From contig NZ_VMSJ01000003.1 of NCBI RefSeq assembly GCF_007713705.1, forward strand, positions 124,001 through 188,000: DNA of 64,000 nucleotides, read 5' to 3'. A model generated the notes under the pieces. The model did not search any database. It worked only from the letters and a program-made list of their open reading frames with translations, and was not told the origin of the DNA. Made by a program: the position numbers and the translations under genes. This stretch comes from Salinicoccus cyprini. Its GTDB lineage: Bacteria; Bacillota; Bacilli; Staphylococcales; Salinicoccaceae. Position 1 is the stretch's first letter. Each line of letters opens with the position of its first letter. Shown one piece after another: positions 44,374 through 52,508 of this stretch.

Positions 44374-45129
44374 ATGTTCTATAACCTGATTTATTTTAAT
44401 GAAAACCTATACGACACCTACTACGCATTCGCCAGTGCGGGCCAGGCTGTCGAGTTCAAGGAGATCGAATCCCAGACGGACAAGGGGGCGCAGCTGGGGT
44501 TCGACAGTACGCAGATTGGTCTGGGCAAGTCTTCTGTCATCAAGGGGGAAATCATCAGCAATGCGCCGTCGAAACTGATCAGTTTCGAGCGGAGCCTTGT
44601 GCATAATGACTATTTTGTCGATTTCGAAGCGGGAGATGCGTTCAGGGAGATCGAGGATCTGAGCAGAAGAATGATCTTCCGGGCGACACTGCCGCTTAAA
44701 ATACACGAAGCGTTCGATATGTATGAAGTGACCCGCCTCATGAAGTCAAAACTGCTCGATGCAGGACTGATGGGATCGACTTCAGACGATGCGGATCTGT
44801 TCAATATGGTCTTCGACTTCGATAAGGTGAAGCTGCCCGTCTACAATAATGACATGGATACGCTGATCTTCAGCAAGCTCCATCGTGACTGTCTGCTGAT
44901 CGAGGAAAATGAATTCGATGAGCTTGAGGAGGATAATATCGTGCTCGCCAAGGTGAAGAAGACCTATGACGGTGCGGTCACCCTGTTCGACCCGCTGAAG
45001 GATTTCATGAATCTCGACAGCAACACGCGGAAGATCATGGAAAGTGATATCGGAAGCCACAAGCAACTGCAGCCGATCTACCATGATACCAATGCGATAG
45101 AGGTCGAGATTATTGCCATCTACACATAG
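44374..45129 (+). CDS. Unrecognised SOS-controlled protein
   Basis: A 251-residue soluble acidic protein I cannot assign. It opens FYNLIYFNENLYDTYYAF, has a glycine-rich central stretch (LGFDSTQIGLGKSSVIKGEI) and a mixed alpha/beta C-terminal half ending IEVEIIAIYT. The opening and the strand-plus-K-G-E stretch faintly recall DUF6414-type proteins, but this is weak. GGAGGTCAG precedes the ATG. The promoter holds a perfect LexA box, so it should be induced by DNA damage. The divergent neighbour is AlkD-like, which fits a damage-response pair. Confidence 0.7.
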   Translation: MFYNLIYFNENLYDTYYAFASAGQAVEFKEIESQTDKGAQLGFDSTQIGLGKSSVIKGEIISNAPSKLISFERSLVHNDYFVDFEAGDAFREIEDLSRRMIFRATLPLKIHEAFDMYEVTRLMKSKLLDAGLMGSTSDDADLFNMVFDFDKVKLPVYNNDMDTLIFSKLHRDCLLIEENEFDELEEDNIVLAKVKKTYDGAVTLFDPLKDFMNLDSNTRKIMESDIGSHKQLQPIYHDTNAIEVEIIAIYT

Positions 45130-45130
45130 A

Positions 45131-45155
45131 AAAGCCTGGCTTACGAGCCAGGCTT
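45131..45155. terminator. Bidirectional terminator
   Basis: AAGCCTGGCT and AGCCAGGCTT pair across TACG between convergent genes. Confidence 0.75.
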
Positions 45156-45167
45156 CACTGTTGCATA

Positions 45168-45884
45168 TTATATTTTATCGTACTTTCGATCTGTTTTTGG
45201 TGCCTCTTCTGCGTCCACATCTTCATGACCCAATTCTTCATCAGCAATATTGTGCTCGTGATCGGTGTGAGCATCTCCACTAGCCAGATTCGCCCTTGAA
45301 CCTTCTGCCATGCCGGTCGCGTCACCGTAGGAATTGTCAATCACACCTTGATTACGGTCACGATCTGTCGCTGCATAATCATCTGTCGCACGAGTTTCGG
45401 CACCTTCCTCAACACCAGTTGCGTCACCATAGGAATTATCGATCACGCCTCGATTGCGATCACGCTCCGTGACAGCAGTGTCATCTGTTACACGTGTTTT
45501 GGCACCTTGCTCAGCGGCCGTTGTATCGTCGTAGACAGTGCCAGTTGCATCTGTATCGCGACCTGCGGCACCATCAGCATACAGAATGATTTTATTCTCA
45601 TCCAGTGCCCGTCTGAACTCTTCCTCTTCCCCTTCGGTCAAAGTATTGTCGTTCACCGGCTGGTCGCGTGTGTTTTCTCCTGTGAAGAACGAAACGACTT
45701 TATCCCATGGACTGCCTTCGGAACTTCTGAGATTGACGTCTGAATAGTCTCCGAATGCACCGCCTACATCAAGATCTCTATTGGCTATGATTGTGATATC
45801 ACTTTCGTCTACACCTTGTGATTTCAGCTGATCGATTCTTTCTTTGACTTCTCTTTCATCAACAAATGTTTCCATTTTTCTCAT
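45168..45884 (-). CDS. General stress protein 17M family protein with repeat tail
   Basis: A 238-residue protein. The first 100 residues are the GSP17M/YflT domain (REVKERIDQLKSQGVDESDITIIANR, SSEGSPWDKVVSFFTGE). The rest is low complexity with an imperfect repeat of about 34 residues built on AATDRDRNQGVIDNSYGDATG, present two or three times. GGAGGACTTGTC precedes the ATG. A sigma-B-like promoter lies at 45965-45995. YflT itself is a sigma-B-dependent stress protein in Bacillus of unknown function. Closest relatives are the next two genes. Confidence 0.82.
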   Translation of the reverse strand: MRKMETFVDEREVKERIDQLKSQGVDESDITIIANRDLDVGGAFGDYSDVNLRSSEGSPWDKVVSFFTGENTRDQPVNDNTLTEGEEEEFRRALDENKIILYADGAAGRDTDATGTVYDDTTAAEQGAKTRVTDDTAVTERDRNRGVIDNSYGDATGVEEGAETRATDDYAATDRDRNQGVIDNSYGDATGMAEGSRANLASGDAHTDHEHNIADEELGHEDVDAEEAPKTDRKYDKI

Positions 45885-45964
45885 GACAAGTCCTCCAGTC
45901 AGATTTGCTGATTATTCATGATACCGAATCAGAATGTTTCAGCCTGTTTTTTGTATATTAGATT

Positions 45965-45995
45965 ATTCCCTTGTAGCAGCTTGACAAACATATGC
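45965..45995 (-). promoter_or_regulatory. Sigma-B-like promoter, first stress gene
   Basis: Minus strand: GCATATGTTTGT, 13 bases, GGGAAT. The same GCATATGTTTG box and 13-base spacing precede the other two family members. Confidence 0.65.
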
Positions 45996-46064
45996 AGGTC
46001 TCATCCATCAGAACTCCGCAGATAGGAAAGCGAGCGAGGGCACTGCCAGCTGTATCAGAAAAGA

Positions 46065-46090
46065 AATCCCGGCTCGAATGAGCCGGGATT
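46065..46090 (-). terminator. Terminator after the second stress gene
   Basis: AATCCCGGCTC and GAGCCGGGATT pair; on the minus strand the stem is followed by TCTTTTCTG. Confidence 0.75.
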
Positions 46091-46101
46091 CCCGTCATAT
46101 A

Positions 46102-47097
46102 TTATATTCTGCCGTCTCTTCTCTGGTTGTCCCGAAATCCATCACTGAGAGTTTCGTCTTCATCCCTCAGTCCATCTCTGTCTTTTCCAGATGTCTCATC
46201 GATGTCCACCTCTTCGTGTCGTACTTCTTCTGAGACATGCGCCTTATCTTTGACTTTGTCTTTCTTGATGACGACCTCTTCGGAAACGACGCTTTCCTTA
46301 TCCACATTGACACGCTCTTCATTTACCGGGATTCTGATGGAATCTTCACCTTCGATGAAAGCCGAGTCGTCTGCTGGCCTTTTGTCATCTACCGGACGCC
46401 GCTCGACTGTGACTTCGTCACGTTCTACAGGGACATCGAACTCCTGACGCTCTGTTTCGACGTGCTTATCGACATCCACCTCACCCGTCTGGACGTTTTC
46501 CTTTTCAAATCTCAGACGTTCTTCACGCAGTGCCATCGTCTCTTCATCGGATGCAGTATTGCGATCACGCCCAGTGGCTGCATAGTCATCGTTTGTCCTT
46601 GTATCTGCAACACCTGATACACCGCCAGCGTCGGCATAGGAATCATCCGTAAGACTTGTGTCGCGGTCACGGTCAGCGGCTGCGAAAGCACCGGCTGTAC
46701 CTGCTGTTGCACCTTCTGAAACACCAGTGACGTCGCCATAGGAATTATCCACGGCACCCGTGTTCCGTCCAACTGATGGTTCATCATCGACGTAAAGGAT
46801 GATTTTATTTTCATTCAGTGCCTGTCTGAATGATTCTTCTTCCTCGGCCGTCAGCCTCGCATCATTCACCCGCTGATCCTGCGTGTCTTCTCCTGTGAAG
46901 AATGATACCACTTTGTCCCAAGGGCTGCCTTCGGAACTTTTGATATTCACATCGGAATACGCGCCAAACGCACCACCTACATTAAGATCACGGTTGGCAA
47001 TGAGTGTCATATTGTTTTCATCTACACCTTGTGATTTCAGCTGATCGATTCTATTTGTGACTTCTCTTTCATCGATAAATGTTTCCATTTTTCTCAT
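46102..47097 (-). CDS. GSP17M-DUF2382 stress protein
   Basis: A 331-residue protein fusing an N-terminal GSP17M/YflT domain (residues 1-105; the opening METFIDEREVTNRIDQLKSQ is almost the same as in its neighbour) to a low-complexity D/R/T-rich spacer and a C-terminal DUF2382 (YsnF/AvaK) domain: RLRFEKENVQTGEVDVDKHV, FDVPVERDEVTVERRPVD and IRIPVNEERVNVDKESVVSE. DUF2382 proteins are stress-related and poorly understood. The ATG follows GGAGGACTAATC. Sigma-B-like promoter at 47186-47216. Confidence 0.85.
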   Translation of the reverse strand: MRKMETFIDEREVTNRIDQLKSQGVDENNMTLIANRDLNVGGAFGAYSDVNIKSSEGSPWDKVVSFFTGEDTQDQRVNDARLTAEEEESFRQALNENKIILYVDDEPSVGRNTGAVDNSYGDVTGVSEGATAGTAGAFAAADRDRDTSLTDDSYADAGGVSGVADTRTNDDYAATGRDRNTASDEETMALREERLRFEKENVQTGEVDVDKHVETERQEFDVPVERDEVTVERRPVDDKRPADDSAFIEGEDSIRIPVNEERVNVDKESVVSEEVVIKKDKVKDKAHVSEEVRHEEVDIDETSGKDRDGLRDEDETLSDGFRDNQRRDGRI

Positions 47098-47185
47098 GAT
47101 TAGTCCTCCAATTGATTTCATTGATCAATCATTTTCAATTACCGAATCAGGATGTCCCTCTGCTGGTGTCTCGGTTAGTAGATAT

Positions 47186-47216
47186 GTACCCCGACCACAA
47201 CATAACAAACATATGC
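47186..47216 (-). promoter_or_regulatory. Sigma-B-like promoter, second stress gene
   Basis: Minus strand: GCATATGTTTGT, 13 bases, GGGTAC. Confidence 0.7.
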
Positions 47217-47238
47217 AATTTTCATTCTTTATATAAGA

Positions 47239-47266
47239 ACAGCCCGGCTTCCCAGAGCCAGGCTGT
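47239..47266 (-). terminator. Terminator after the third stress gene
   Basis: ACAGCCTGGCT and AGCCGGGCTGT pair with one mismatch on the minus strand and are followed by TCTTATAT. Confidence 0.6.
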
Positions 47267-47278
47267 CATCACTTCATC

Positions 47279-47716
47279 CTATATTCCGTCGCCTCTTCTG
47301 TCGACTTTTCCCTTTTCATTCGATTCGTCAATCGAATCGTAGGATGTCCTCTCAACAAAGTCGCTACCGGTGTCTACAAACATATCATCTGTCACTCTGT
47401 TGCCGAGAACGTGGAGCAGAATCTTATCGTTGTCCAGTGCCTCCCTGTATTCCCTTTCCTCGTCCTGTGAAAGTTCCAAGTCATGGATGACGTGTTCTTC
47501 GTTGTCTTCTCTCGAGAAGAATGATACCACTTTATCCCACGTGGTCCCTTCGGAATTCTTGAACCTTACATCGGAGTAGTCGCCTAGCGATCCACCGGCG
47601 TCTAATTTTTTCCGGGACACGACTGTAATTTCATTTTCATCCACACCATGACTTCTCAACTCATCTATTCTGGCTATGACTTCTTCCTGGCTATTATAGG
47701 TCTCTATATTATTCAT
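47279..47716 (-). CDS. GSP17M family protein, short form
   Basis: A 145-residue member of the same family without the repeat tail or DUF2382 domain. The GSP17M domain is clear (EEVIARIDELRSHGVDENEI, GTTWDKVVSFFSRE, a C-terminal helix with LSQDEEREYREALDNDKILL). It is the most divergent of the three. GGAGGACTGATT precedes the ATG and a sigma-B-like promoter lies at 47808-47838. Confidence 0.82.
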   Translation of the reverse strand: MNNIETYNSQEEVIARIDELRSHGVDENEITVVSRKKLDAGGSLGDYSDVRFKNSEGTTWDKVVSFFSREDNEEHVIHDLELSQDEEREYREALDNDKILLHVLGNRVTDDMFVDTGSDFVERTSYDSIDESNEKGKVDRRGDGI

Positions 47717-47807
47717 AATCAGTCCTCCAGTAAAATGTGTGTCATTTTAATCGTGACCTGCGCAGGGCCATCGATATGCTGCGTCTCATCTACTATTTAC
47801 TGATTGT

Positions 47808-47838
47808 TTACCCTTGGCATAATACAGCAAACATATGC
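47808..47838 (-). promoter_or_regulatory. Sigma-B-like promoter, third stress gene
   Basis: Minus strand: GCATATGTTTGC, 13 bases, GGGTAA. Confidence 0.65.
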
Positions 47839-47968
47839 AGACCCCATCCGAATCAAGAGAGCTCGGTACGACTGAACTGGCAGACAAAGTCTTCGTCGAC
47901 GGTGGCTGGACTGCAGCATTCTGATCCTGAATATGAGGAGAATCGGCACCCTTCGATTGGATGCCGGT

Positions 47969-48181
47969 TCATTTTTCGTCGTTTTTATATTCCTTGTCGA
48001 AGTAGTCGTATTTGAGTATGTTTTCAAAAATGAAATGAATGAGCAACATGCCTGCCGGAATAATGAAAAGAATCGGGGAATATGTCTTGAACCATTTTTC
48101 GAAGAAGATCATGACGATGACCAAAGATGTGATCATCCATATGAACGCAAGCAGCGCGGAAGTTGCATTGATTTTCGACAT
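47969..48181 (-). CDS. Small two-helix membrane protein A
   Basis: A 70-residue protein with two hydrophobic helices (about residues 8-27 and 34-53) and a charged C-terminus K-Y-D-Y-F-D-K-E-Y-K. The ATG six bases after AAAGGAGG is used. It is a tandem paralogue of the gene upstream (48202-48435), 20 bases away, sharing the K-Y-D-Y-F-x-K tail. I do not recognise the family. Confidence 0.65.
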   Translation of the reverse strand: MSKINATSALLAFIWMITSLVIVMIFFEKWFKTYSPILFIIPAGMLLIHFIFENILKYDYFDKEYKNDEK

Positions 48182-48201
48182 GTTCATCCTCCTTTGCAAT
48201 G

Positions 48202-48435
48202 TCATTTGTCCGGTCCCTGTCTACCGCTCTTTTTATAATCCTTATTGAAGTAGTCGTATTTGAGTATGTAGTCGAACAGAATTCTGATCAGAAGCACCGG
48301 GGTAATGATGATGAGTGGAATCACGGCCGGACTGACTGTATAGAGCCATTCTTCAAGTACAGTTCGTACGAGTGTAAATGAAATTACCACCCACAGCAGT
48401 CCGAGCAGCATGGATGTCTTATTCAGTTCCCGCAT
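48202..48435 (-). CDS. Small two-helix membrane protein B
   Basis: A 77-residue protein with two hydrophobic helices and the tail ILKYDYFNKDYKKSGRQ. GGGGGAGCGGAC precedes the ATG. It forms a tandem pair with the gene at 47969-48181. The shared tail beginning ILKYDYF after the second helix suggests a conserved cytosolic interaction. Function unknown. Confidence 0.65.
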   Translation of the reverse strand: MRELNKTSMLLGLLWVVISFTLVRTVLEEWLYTVSPAVIPLIIITPVLLIRILFDYILKYDYFNKDYKKSGRQGPDK

Positions 48436-48591
48436 GTCCGCTCCCCCTTTTTAGATGCTATTTATCTTCAGTCTACACGAATATGACCGACTACTTCAAT
48501 CCATCATGGATCCAGTGGCTTACATGCATTCTGATCATCTGTTAGAATTCTATGTATAGAAACCATCCCAAAAAGAATCGAAGGTGTAAAT

Positions 48592-49461
48592 ATGACAGAC
48601 GCAGGACTGGTGCTTGAAGGTGGCGGCATGCGCGGTCTATATACGGCGGGTGTGCTGGAATATTTCATGAGCAGGGACATCTACTTCCCCTATGTCATCG
48701 GTGTATCGGCGGGAGCCTGCATGGGGGCTTCCTACCTTGCACGGCAGCGGGGCCGCAACAAGAAGGTAAATCTGGATTTCATTGAGGATAAACGCTATCT
48801 CTCCTTCTCGAACTACATCAGAAAACGGGAAGTATTCGGCATGGACTTCATTTTCGATGAGATACCGAACAGGCTTGTGCCTTTCGATGTGAAAACGCTG
48901 ATGCAAGGCACTGAGGAGTTCGTCATCGGTGCGACGGACTGTGAATCCGGAGAACCTGTCTACTTCAAGAAAAGCGACTACGATGAAACGACGATTGCCA
49001 GGCTGCTCCGGGCATCAAGCTCCCTGCCCTTTGTGGCTACCAGTGTCGAGCACAATGGTCAGCTGCTGCTGGACGGCGGCATTGCCGACCCGATTCCCAT
49101 CCGCAAGGCGGAGGCTGACGGCTTCAAACTGAACATCGTCATCCTGACCAAGCCGCGTGGCTACTTCAAGAAGCCGGGCAAAATATCGAAGATCATCAAA
49201 TACAAGGACCACCCCATCATCAATGACAAACTCGGCGTCCGCTATCAGCACTATAATGAAACACTGCATTACATTAGGAAACAGGAGAAAGCCCACAAGG
49301 CATTCGTCATCAGTCCGAGCCAAGATATCAAAGTCGGCCGTACTGAAAAGAACAGGGAACGACTGGAAAGCCTGTACGAACTCGGCTGGAACGATGCGAA
49401 AAACCAGTATGCAGCGATGCAGGCGTTTCTTGGTGCTGCTGGAAAGCAGTACAACCACTGA
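48592..49461 (+). CDS. Patatin-like phospholipase
   Basis: A 289-residue bacterial patatin of the YjjU/RssA type. It has the oxyanion motif GGGMRGLYTAG, the nucleophile GVSAGA (GxSxG) and the catalytic Asp in DGGIADPIP. The C-terminal third (RKQEKAHKAFVISPS, ELGWNDAK) is typical of YjjU-like members. GAAGGTG precedes the ATG. It likely hydrolyses membrane lipids or other acyl esters in the cytosol. A strong terminator follows. Confidence 0.88.
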   Translation: MTDAGLVLEGGGMRGLYTAGVLEYFMSRDIYFPYVIGVSAGACMGASYLARQRGRNKKVNLDFIEDKRYLSFSNYIRKREVFGMDFIFDEIPNRLVPFDVKTLMQGTEEFVIGATDCESGEPVYFKKSDYDETTIARLLRASSSLPFVATSVEHNGQLLLDGGIADPIPIRKAEADGFKLNIVILTKPRGYFKKPGKISKIIKYKDHPIINDKLGVRYQHYNETLHYIRKQEKAHKAFVISPSQDIKVGRTEKNRERLESLYELGWNDAKNQYAAMQAFLGAAGKQYNH

Positions 49462-49464
49462 TAG

Positions 49465-49498
49465 ACCTGGCAGGAATTTCTGCCAGGTCAATTTTTTA
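49465..49498 (+). terminator. Terminator after the patatin gene
   Basis: ACCTGGCAG and CTGCCAGGT pair across GAATTT, followed by six T residues after TCAA. Confidence 0.85.
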
Positions 49499-49516
49499 TT
49501 CGTCTATCATCATGGA

Positions 49517-50410
49517 TCAGAAATCGGCCTGGATCTGCTTCATCATCATATATTTTGCGACCATACCGCCATCTGAAGCGGCATCGATCAGTTGACCGGC
49601 AAAATTATTCTTCGTTTCACCGGCAACATACAGACCTTCCACCGATGTTTCGCTGAAACTGTCCACTGTGAACTTTCCATTTTCCTCCCTTTTCAGATCG
49701 AGACTCTCCAGGAAATCGAAATTTGTGTTCCAATGCATTCTGGCAATCATGCCCTTGATCTGCGCTTCTGTGCCATCTTCGAATGTGATTGTCTCCACCT
49801 GCCCGCCAGTGCCTGACAGTTCTGAAATGGCCGCTTCATTGTATTTGAAGCCTTTGTTTTCAAACATTGTTCTATGTGCGTCGGTCAGTACATCGACGCC
49901 ATTTGTACAAAAGAGCAGGTCACGACTCCAGTTCGAGATCAGCATGACCAGATGGCCGATTGTATCCTGATCCACCATGACTGCGAGCGGCCGGTCTCTG
50001 AGCTCATAGCCATCACACCATGGACAGTAGAATATGGAAGTCCCGTAGAACTGCTCGAAGTTTTCAATGTCTGGCTGCTTTTCCCGGAGGCCAGCTGCAA
50101 GCAGAACCTGCCGACTCTCGAATGCATCTGTGGATGTGGAGACGATGAAATGGCCGTCCTGCTTTTCAACATCCACTACGCGGTCGCGCTCAAGTGACAC
50201 GCCCTCATACTTCAAAGCATCCTTCTGCGCCAGCTTCCTGAATTCGAGCGGGCTGATGCCGTCCTGCGTCAAATAGCCGTTCGATTCCTCTGTCACCCTG
50301 TTCCTCGGCTTATCTTCATCAATGACCAGTGCACGCTTCAGCCCCCGACCGAAGTTTAATGCAGCACTGAGACCGGTGGGACCGCCACCGATGACAATCA
50401 CATCATACAT
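49517..50410 (-). CDS. Thioredoxin reductase-like FAD/NAD(P) oxidoreductase
   Basis: A 297-residue flavoprotein of the low-molecular-weight thioredoxin reductase fold: FAD site IGGGPTGLSAALNFGRG, C-x2-C in FYCPWCDGYE, and a closing VAGETKNN...DGGMVAKYM. The redox motif is CPWC rather than CATC, marking a side branch distinct from housekeeping TrxB. The third codon of a slightly longer frame is the best start after GGTGG. It follows an Rrf2 regulator on the same strand, and both promoters share the sequence AATATCCATAATTAGA, so it is probably controlled by that regulator. Confidence 0.85.
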   Translation of the reverse strand: MYDVIVIGGGPTGLSAALNFGRGLKRALVIDEDKPRNRVTEESNGYLTQDGISPLEFRKLAQKDALKYEGVSLERDRVVDVEKQDGHFIVSTSTDAFESRQVLLAAGLREKQPDIENFEQFYGTSIFYCPWCDGYELRDRPLAVMVDQDTIGHLVMLISNWSRDLLFCTNGVDVLTDAHRTMFENKGFKYNEAAISELSGTGGQVETITFEDGTEAQIKGMIARMHWNTNFDFLESLDLKREENGKFTVDSFSETSVEGLYVAGETKNNFAGQLIDAASDGGMVAKYMMMKQIQADF

Positions 50411-50444
50411 ATCCATTCCACCTTCATATATATCATAGAGTCAC

Positions 50445-50460
50445 AATATCCATAATTAGA
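50445..50460 (+). promoter_or_regulatory. Second copy of the Rrf2 operator half
   Basis: AATATCCATAATTAGA repeats, in the opposite orientation, part of the palindrome in front of the Rrf2 gene (50893-50919). It lies 35 bases upstream of the oxidoreductase start. Confidence 0.6.
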
Positions 50461-50465
50461 AGTTT

Positions 50466-50492
50466 AAAAAACGATTTGCATGACAAATCGTC
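50466..50492 (-). terminator. Terminator after the Rrf2 gene
   Basis: Minus strand: ACGATTTG and CAAATCGT pair across TCATG and are followed by six T residues. Confidence 0.75.
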
Positions 50493-50498
50493 TTCATT

Positions 50499-50882
50499 CT
50501 ATATCAGCTGTTCAATACTTCTGTTCTTGAGTGCCTGGATCATATCCGTCTCCACTTCCATCATCAGCCGCTGGATCTTGCATTCGCTGCCGTGATTGAA
50601 ACTGTCTTCGAACAATGTCGGTTCCCCGTCGATGGCGACGATGACATCATAGACGGAAATCTCCTTCCAGTTGGCCGGCAGTGAATAGCCGCCCTTGGCA
50701 CCACTCGTTGCGATGATATACTTTCGCTTTACAAGGCGTGCCAGTATCTTCGAGAGATACGTGCTCGATACATCGAGCTTCTGTGCCAGTTCCTGGACAG
50801 GCAGCTTGTCTGTGCTGTCCTTCTGCCATACAAGATAGGCCATTGCGTGCAAGGCATAATCCGTTCCTTTGGAAAACTTCAT
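50499..50882 (-). CDS. Rrf2-family transcriptional regulator
   Basis: A 127-residue Rrf2 protein: MKFSKGTDYALHAMAYL, the recognition helix LDVSSTYLSKILARLVKRK and the wing GAKGGYSL. Only one cysteine is visible (GSECKIQ), so it is not an iron-sulfur IscR type; single-cysteine Rrf2 sensors such as staphylococcal HypR respond to hypochlorite and disulfide stress and control a flavin disulfide reductase. The downstream oxidoreductase fits that scheme. The ATG follows AGAGGTGTCGTA; the long upstream frame crosses the operator. Confidence 0.85.
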   Translation of the reverse strand: MKFSKGTDYALHAMAYLVWQKDSTDKLPVQELAQKLDVSSTYLSKILARLVKRKYIIATSGAKGGYSLPANWKEISVYDVIVAIDGEPTLFEDSFNHGSECKIQRLMMEVETDMIQALKNRSIEQLI

Positions 50883-50896
50883 TACGACACCTCTAA

Positions 50897-50919
50897 TTAT
50901 GGATATTATAAGTCCATAA
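50897..50919 (-). promoter_or_regulatory. Palindromic operator of the Rrf2 gene
   Basis: TTATGGA and TCCATAA (perfect 7-base arms, 9-base centre) sit 14 bases upstream of the Rrf2 start. The centre reads TTATAAT-like on the minus strand, so it may overlap the -10. Confidence 0.65.
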
Positions 50920-51033
50920 TAACGCCGATTGATACGAATAGCAACTGCCAGATACTTATAATTTGTAATGTTAATTCTTATGAAGCCCGTCATGAAGTAA
51001 ACCAGCTGCTCACTGACATCCTGAAAAAATAAA

Positions 51034-51076
51034 CCAAAAAATTGCCCCTGCAACGGACATCATTCCGCTGCAGGGG
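51034..51076 (-). terminator. Terminator after the M20 peptidase
   Basis: Minus strand: GCCCCTGCA and TGCAGGGGC pair and are followed by AATTTTTTGG. Confidence 0.8.
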
Positions 51077-51083
51077 CTCTATA

Positions 51084-52433
51084 TTACATATCAATATCTT
51101 TCATGACATCCAGCACATGACAGGTTGCTTCTATGCCATTGTAGAAGTTTTCCACCATCATGTTCTCGTTTGGCGAATGGTTGGCCTCATCGACGTTTGC
51201 ATATGGGACCAGCACGGAAGGTACACCGAGCACTTTCGTCCAGACGGCATCCGGCAGACTGCCGCCGAGGCTCGGCTGGATGAAGGCTTCCTTGCCGAAT
51301 GATTTTTCCGCCGCCTGACGGATCGGTTCGATGAACGGCATGTCAGCAGATGTGCGGGACGGCCACATCTTGCCGAACTGCTTGACTGTAACATCCGGGG
51401 CGTGCTTTTTCACGTGATTCTGCAGCAGCTCAAATATCCTGTCCGGGTCCTGGTTCATGACGAGGCGCATATCGATTTTCACCTTGGCATCCTTCGGAAT
51501 GATCGTCTTCGATCCTTCTCCTCCATACCCGCTTGCAAACCCTGCGATATTGAACGTCGGCTCGAAGCAGAGCTTCCGGTAGTAGTCGGCTTTCGACATG
51601 CTGATGCCGTCGTGACCGACGTTACGCTTCACTTCTTCGAGGTCGAATGGCAGTTTCTCAAGCAACGCCAGCTCTTCCTCAGTCGGCGGCAGCACATCAT
51701 CATAGAAGCCGTCTATCAGCACATTACCATCTGCGTCACGCATCGTATGCAGCAGATCGATGAGCTTCCATGCCGGGTTCGGCACGATGTTCCCTTTATT
51801 TCCGGAGTGGTTGTCGAACGCCGCTTCCTCGACTTCAAGCTCTACATACAGAATGCCGCGGACACCGAGTAGTACGTACGGATGACCGTCAGGCAGCATC
51901 GGACCATCAGATGCGTAGACGAGATCGGCCTTGAGCTTCTCACGATGCGTGTCAACAAAATCGACAAGATTCACGCTGCCGATCTCCTCTTCTCCTTCAA
52001 TCAGGAATTTGACGTTCACCGGCAGTGTTCCTTCCGCTTCAAGGTATGTCCGGATTGCCAGAACCTGCGCCATCATCTGTCCCTTGTTGTCGCCCGCACC
52101 ACGTGCATAGATCCGGCCATCGCGCACAGTCGGCTCAAACGGCGGACTGTCCCACGCTTCGACTGGATCCGGCGGCTGTACGTCATAATGGCCGTAGATC
52201 AGAATGGTCAGTGCATCCTTCGACACATGATATTCACCATAGACGACAGGATGAATCTCCGTCTCCATCAGTTCCACATGCTGCATGCCGGCAGATCGAA
52301 GCTTGTCTGCCACGAGCTCCGCACACTCCCTAACACCATCATTCTGTGCACTGATGCTCTTCTGCCTGAGTACTTCGAATAGTTCTTCGAGATATGCTTC
52401 TCTATTCTGATCAATGATTTCCTTATAATTCAT
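51084..52433 (-). CDS. M20-family metallopeptidase (dipeptidase)
   Basis: A 449-residue zinc peptidase. Motifs are YGHYDVQP (metal His and Asp), RGAGDNKGQ (bridging Asp), EGEEEIGS (catalytic Glu pair), ASDGPML, and a late VPYANVDEANHSPNEN (metal His). The lid domain lies between about residues 190 and 340. This is the M20 dipeptidase/CNDP-like group that cleaves dipeptides or related amides in the cytosol. AGGTGAAGAGCG precedes the ATG. It stands alone. Confidence 0.9.
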   Translation of the reverse strand: MNYKEIIDQNREAYLEELFEVLRQKSISAQNDGVRECAELVADKLRSAGMQHVELMETEIHPVVYGEYHVSKDALTILIYGHYDVQPPDPVEAWDSPPFEPTVRDGRIYARGAGDNKGQMMAQVLAIRTYLEAEGTLPVNVKFLIEGEEEIGSVNLVDFVDTHREKLKADLVYASDGPMLPDGHPYVLLGVRGILYVELEVEEAAFDNHSGNKGNIVPNPAWKLIDLLHTMRDADGNVLIDGFYDDVLPPTEEELALLEKLPFDLEEVKRNVGHDGISMSKADYYRKLCFEPTFNIAGFASGYGGEGSKTIIPKDAKVKIDMRLVMNQDPDRIFELLQNHVKKHAPDVTVKQFGKMWPSRTSADMPFIEPIRQAAEKSFGKEAFIQPSLGGSLPDAVWTKVLGVPSVLVPYANVDEANHSPNENMMVENFYNGIEATCHVLDVMKDIDM

Positions 52434-52508
52434 CGCTCTTCACCTGTTCTTTTTATTATTCCTAACCAGTATTGTTAGTTTGACCGACTTCACAAAGTGG
52501 CAGAGTCT

